A DNA stretch of 5,665 nucleotides from Undibacterium sp. (GTDB lineage Bacteria; Pseudomonadota; Gammaproteobacteria; Burkholderiales; Burkholderiaceae_D), in the NCBI GenBank assembly GCA_019752975.1, contig JAIELM010000406.1:1-5665 (forward strand), read 5' to 3'. Below the pieces are notes generated by a model. That model was not told the origin of the DNA. It saw only the letters and a list, made by a program, of their open reading frames with translations, and did no database searches. A program made the translations under genes and the position numbers. Shown one piece after another: positions 4,965 to 5,665 of the stretch; the first letter of the stretch is position 1; the number at the start of each line of letters is the position of its first letter.

Positions 4965-5665
4965 CTAAGCGAAAAATTGACTCACATCTGGACGGGTTTC
5001 TAGTGCTTTGCGGACGATAGCAGTGACCTGCTCGCGTTCTGGGCCGACGAGTGGCTGGCGGGGGCGGCGTACACATTCGTTGCCAACGCCGACCAAGGTC
5101 TCGACTAGCTTTAAATTTTGAACCAATTTATTGGAAACGTCTAGGTGCATTAAGGGCATAAACCAACGATACAAAGCTAAGGCTTCGTCGTAGCGTTTGG
5201 CTTGCATTAAATTATAGAGCGCTACCGTCTCTTTAGGGAAGGCGACCACGAGTCCAGCCAAGAGACCGTCTGCACCTACTGCTAGCCCTTCAAAAGAGAG
5301 ATCATCGACACCCATAAAAATCTGGTAGCGATCGCCCACAGCATTCTTAAGATCGGTGACACGGCGGATATTGTCAGTGGATTCTTTGATGGCGACAATC
5401 AGTTCGCAATCGGCTAAGTCTTGAAAATCTTTAGGCGTCAAGTCGACTTTATAGGTCACTGGATTGTTGTACACCATGATCGGGAGTTGGGCCGCTTTTG
5501 CAATCGCGCGTAAATTGTCTTTGGCTTCTCTCGCATCTGCTGCATATAACACCGATGGCATGACCATGAAGCCTTGCACCCCTAGTTTTGCTGCTTGTTC
5601 GACGAAGCGTAGGGCATTTGCGGTGCGGGTTTCGGAGACGTTGGCTAAGACAGGTACACGTTTGT
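4965..5665 (-). CDS. DapA-family Schiff-base lyase/deaminase, probable 1-pyrroline-4-hydroxy-2-carboxylate deaminase (5'-truncated by window edge)
   Basis: The frame stays open to the window edge. Residues ahead of the GTG at 5579 (KRVPVLANVSETRTANALRF) are family sequence, so the real start is outside; about 232 of some 300 residues are visible. The TIM-barrel family signatures are MVYNNP, whose Tyr is the conserved barrel tyrosine, and VAIKES, with the Schiff-base lysine exactly 28 residues later, the spacing of Tyr133/Lys161 in E. coli DapA. The substrate-carboxylate Arg of true dihydrodipicolinate synthases (five residues after that Tyr) is Thr here, which argues against lysine biosynthesis. 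The middle and C-terminal segments (DRYQIFMGVDD, ALALYRWFMPLMHLD, KLVQNLKL) resemble the DapA-like enzyme of hydroxyproline catabolism (LhpC, EC 3.5.4.22), which makes 2-oxoglutarate semialdehyde and ammonia. The main alternative is 5-dehydro-4-deoxyglucarate dehydratase, which gives the same semialdehyde. It is the first visible gene of the minus-strand cluster. Confidence 0.82.
   Translation of the reverse strand, partial: KRVPVLANVSETRTANALRFVEQAAKLGVQGFMVMPSVLYAADAREAKDNLRAIAKAAQLPIMVYNNPVTYKVDLTPKDFQDLADCELIVAIKESTDNIRRVTDLKNAVGDRYQIFMGVDDLSFEGLAVGADGLLAGLVVAFPKETVALYNLMQAKRYDEALALYRWFMPLMHLDVSNKLVQNLKLVETLVGVGNECVRRPRQPLVGPEREQVTAIVRKALETRPDVSQFFA

Noticed and set aside
5577..5579. GTG on the minus strand as the start of the DapA-family gene
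   Set aside because: The 28 codons upstream to the window edge encode clear family sequence, so it is an internal valine.
4965..5665. Dihydrodipicolinate synthase (dapA, lysine biosynthesis)
   Set aside because: The conserved substrate-binding Arg after YN.P is Thr, and the gene is next to an ALDH and a GntR regulator rather than lysine genes.
1..5665. A new defence or phage system in this window
   Set aside because: Apart from the Bro-N-like domain, no phage, nuclease, toxin or CRISPR feature is visible; the genes are housekeeping, redox and catabolic.

Overview
The window looks like chromosomal DNA of a proteobacterium, most likely a betaproteobacterium of the Burkholderiales. That placement rests on the protein character of the YlqF-type GTPase and of the DapA-family/aldehyde dehydrogenase pair as I recognise them; no rRNA or other taxonomic marker is present, so genus is not assigned. 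Five protein genes are visible, two of them cut by the window edges.

Left part, plus strand (1-2296): the C-terminal two thirds of a ribosome-assembly GTPase (YlqF/RbgA type); then, 11 bp later, a small unnamed protein with a hydrophobic N-terminus and what looks like a Bro-N (phage antirepressor-type) domain; then, after an AT-rich promoter/leader region, a complete heme catalase-like protein of the short y4iL-like class.

Middle (2297-2513): a convergent intergenic region holding a 151-bp non-autonomous transposon-like element (MITE). It has 16-bp perfect terminal inverted repeats and an exact 5-bp target duplication (ATACA). Immediately beside it is a strong hairpin that was probably the shared terminator region of the two converging genes before the insertion.

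Right part, minus strand (5665-2514): in order of transcription, a DapA-family lyase/deaminase (5' end outside the window), an aldehyde dehydrogenase and a GntR-family FCD regulator. The first two are best read as consecutive steps that make 2-oxoglutarate semialdehyde and oxidise it to 2-oxoglutarate. Trans-4-hydroxyproline degradation is my preferred pathway; glucarate/galactarate degradation is the main alternative, and both converge on the same semialdehyde. The GntR protein is the likely local regulator. The AT-rich 233-bp gap upstream of it is dense in symmetrical sequences: a palindrome overlapping a predicted start point, a 12-bp-stem hairpin, and a tandem 14-bp repeat containing a 12-bp palindrome.

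I found no CRISPR array, tRNA, rRNA or defence locus. The most unusual items are the MITE with its intact target duplication next to a terminator-like hairpin, the membrane-linked Bro-N-like protein, and the operator-rich gap upstream of the GntR gene.
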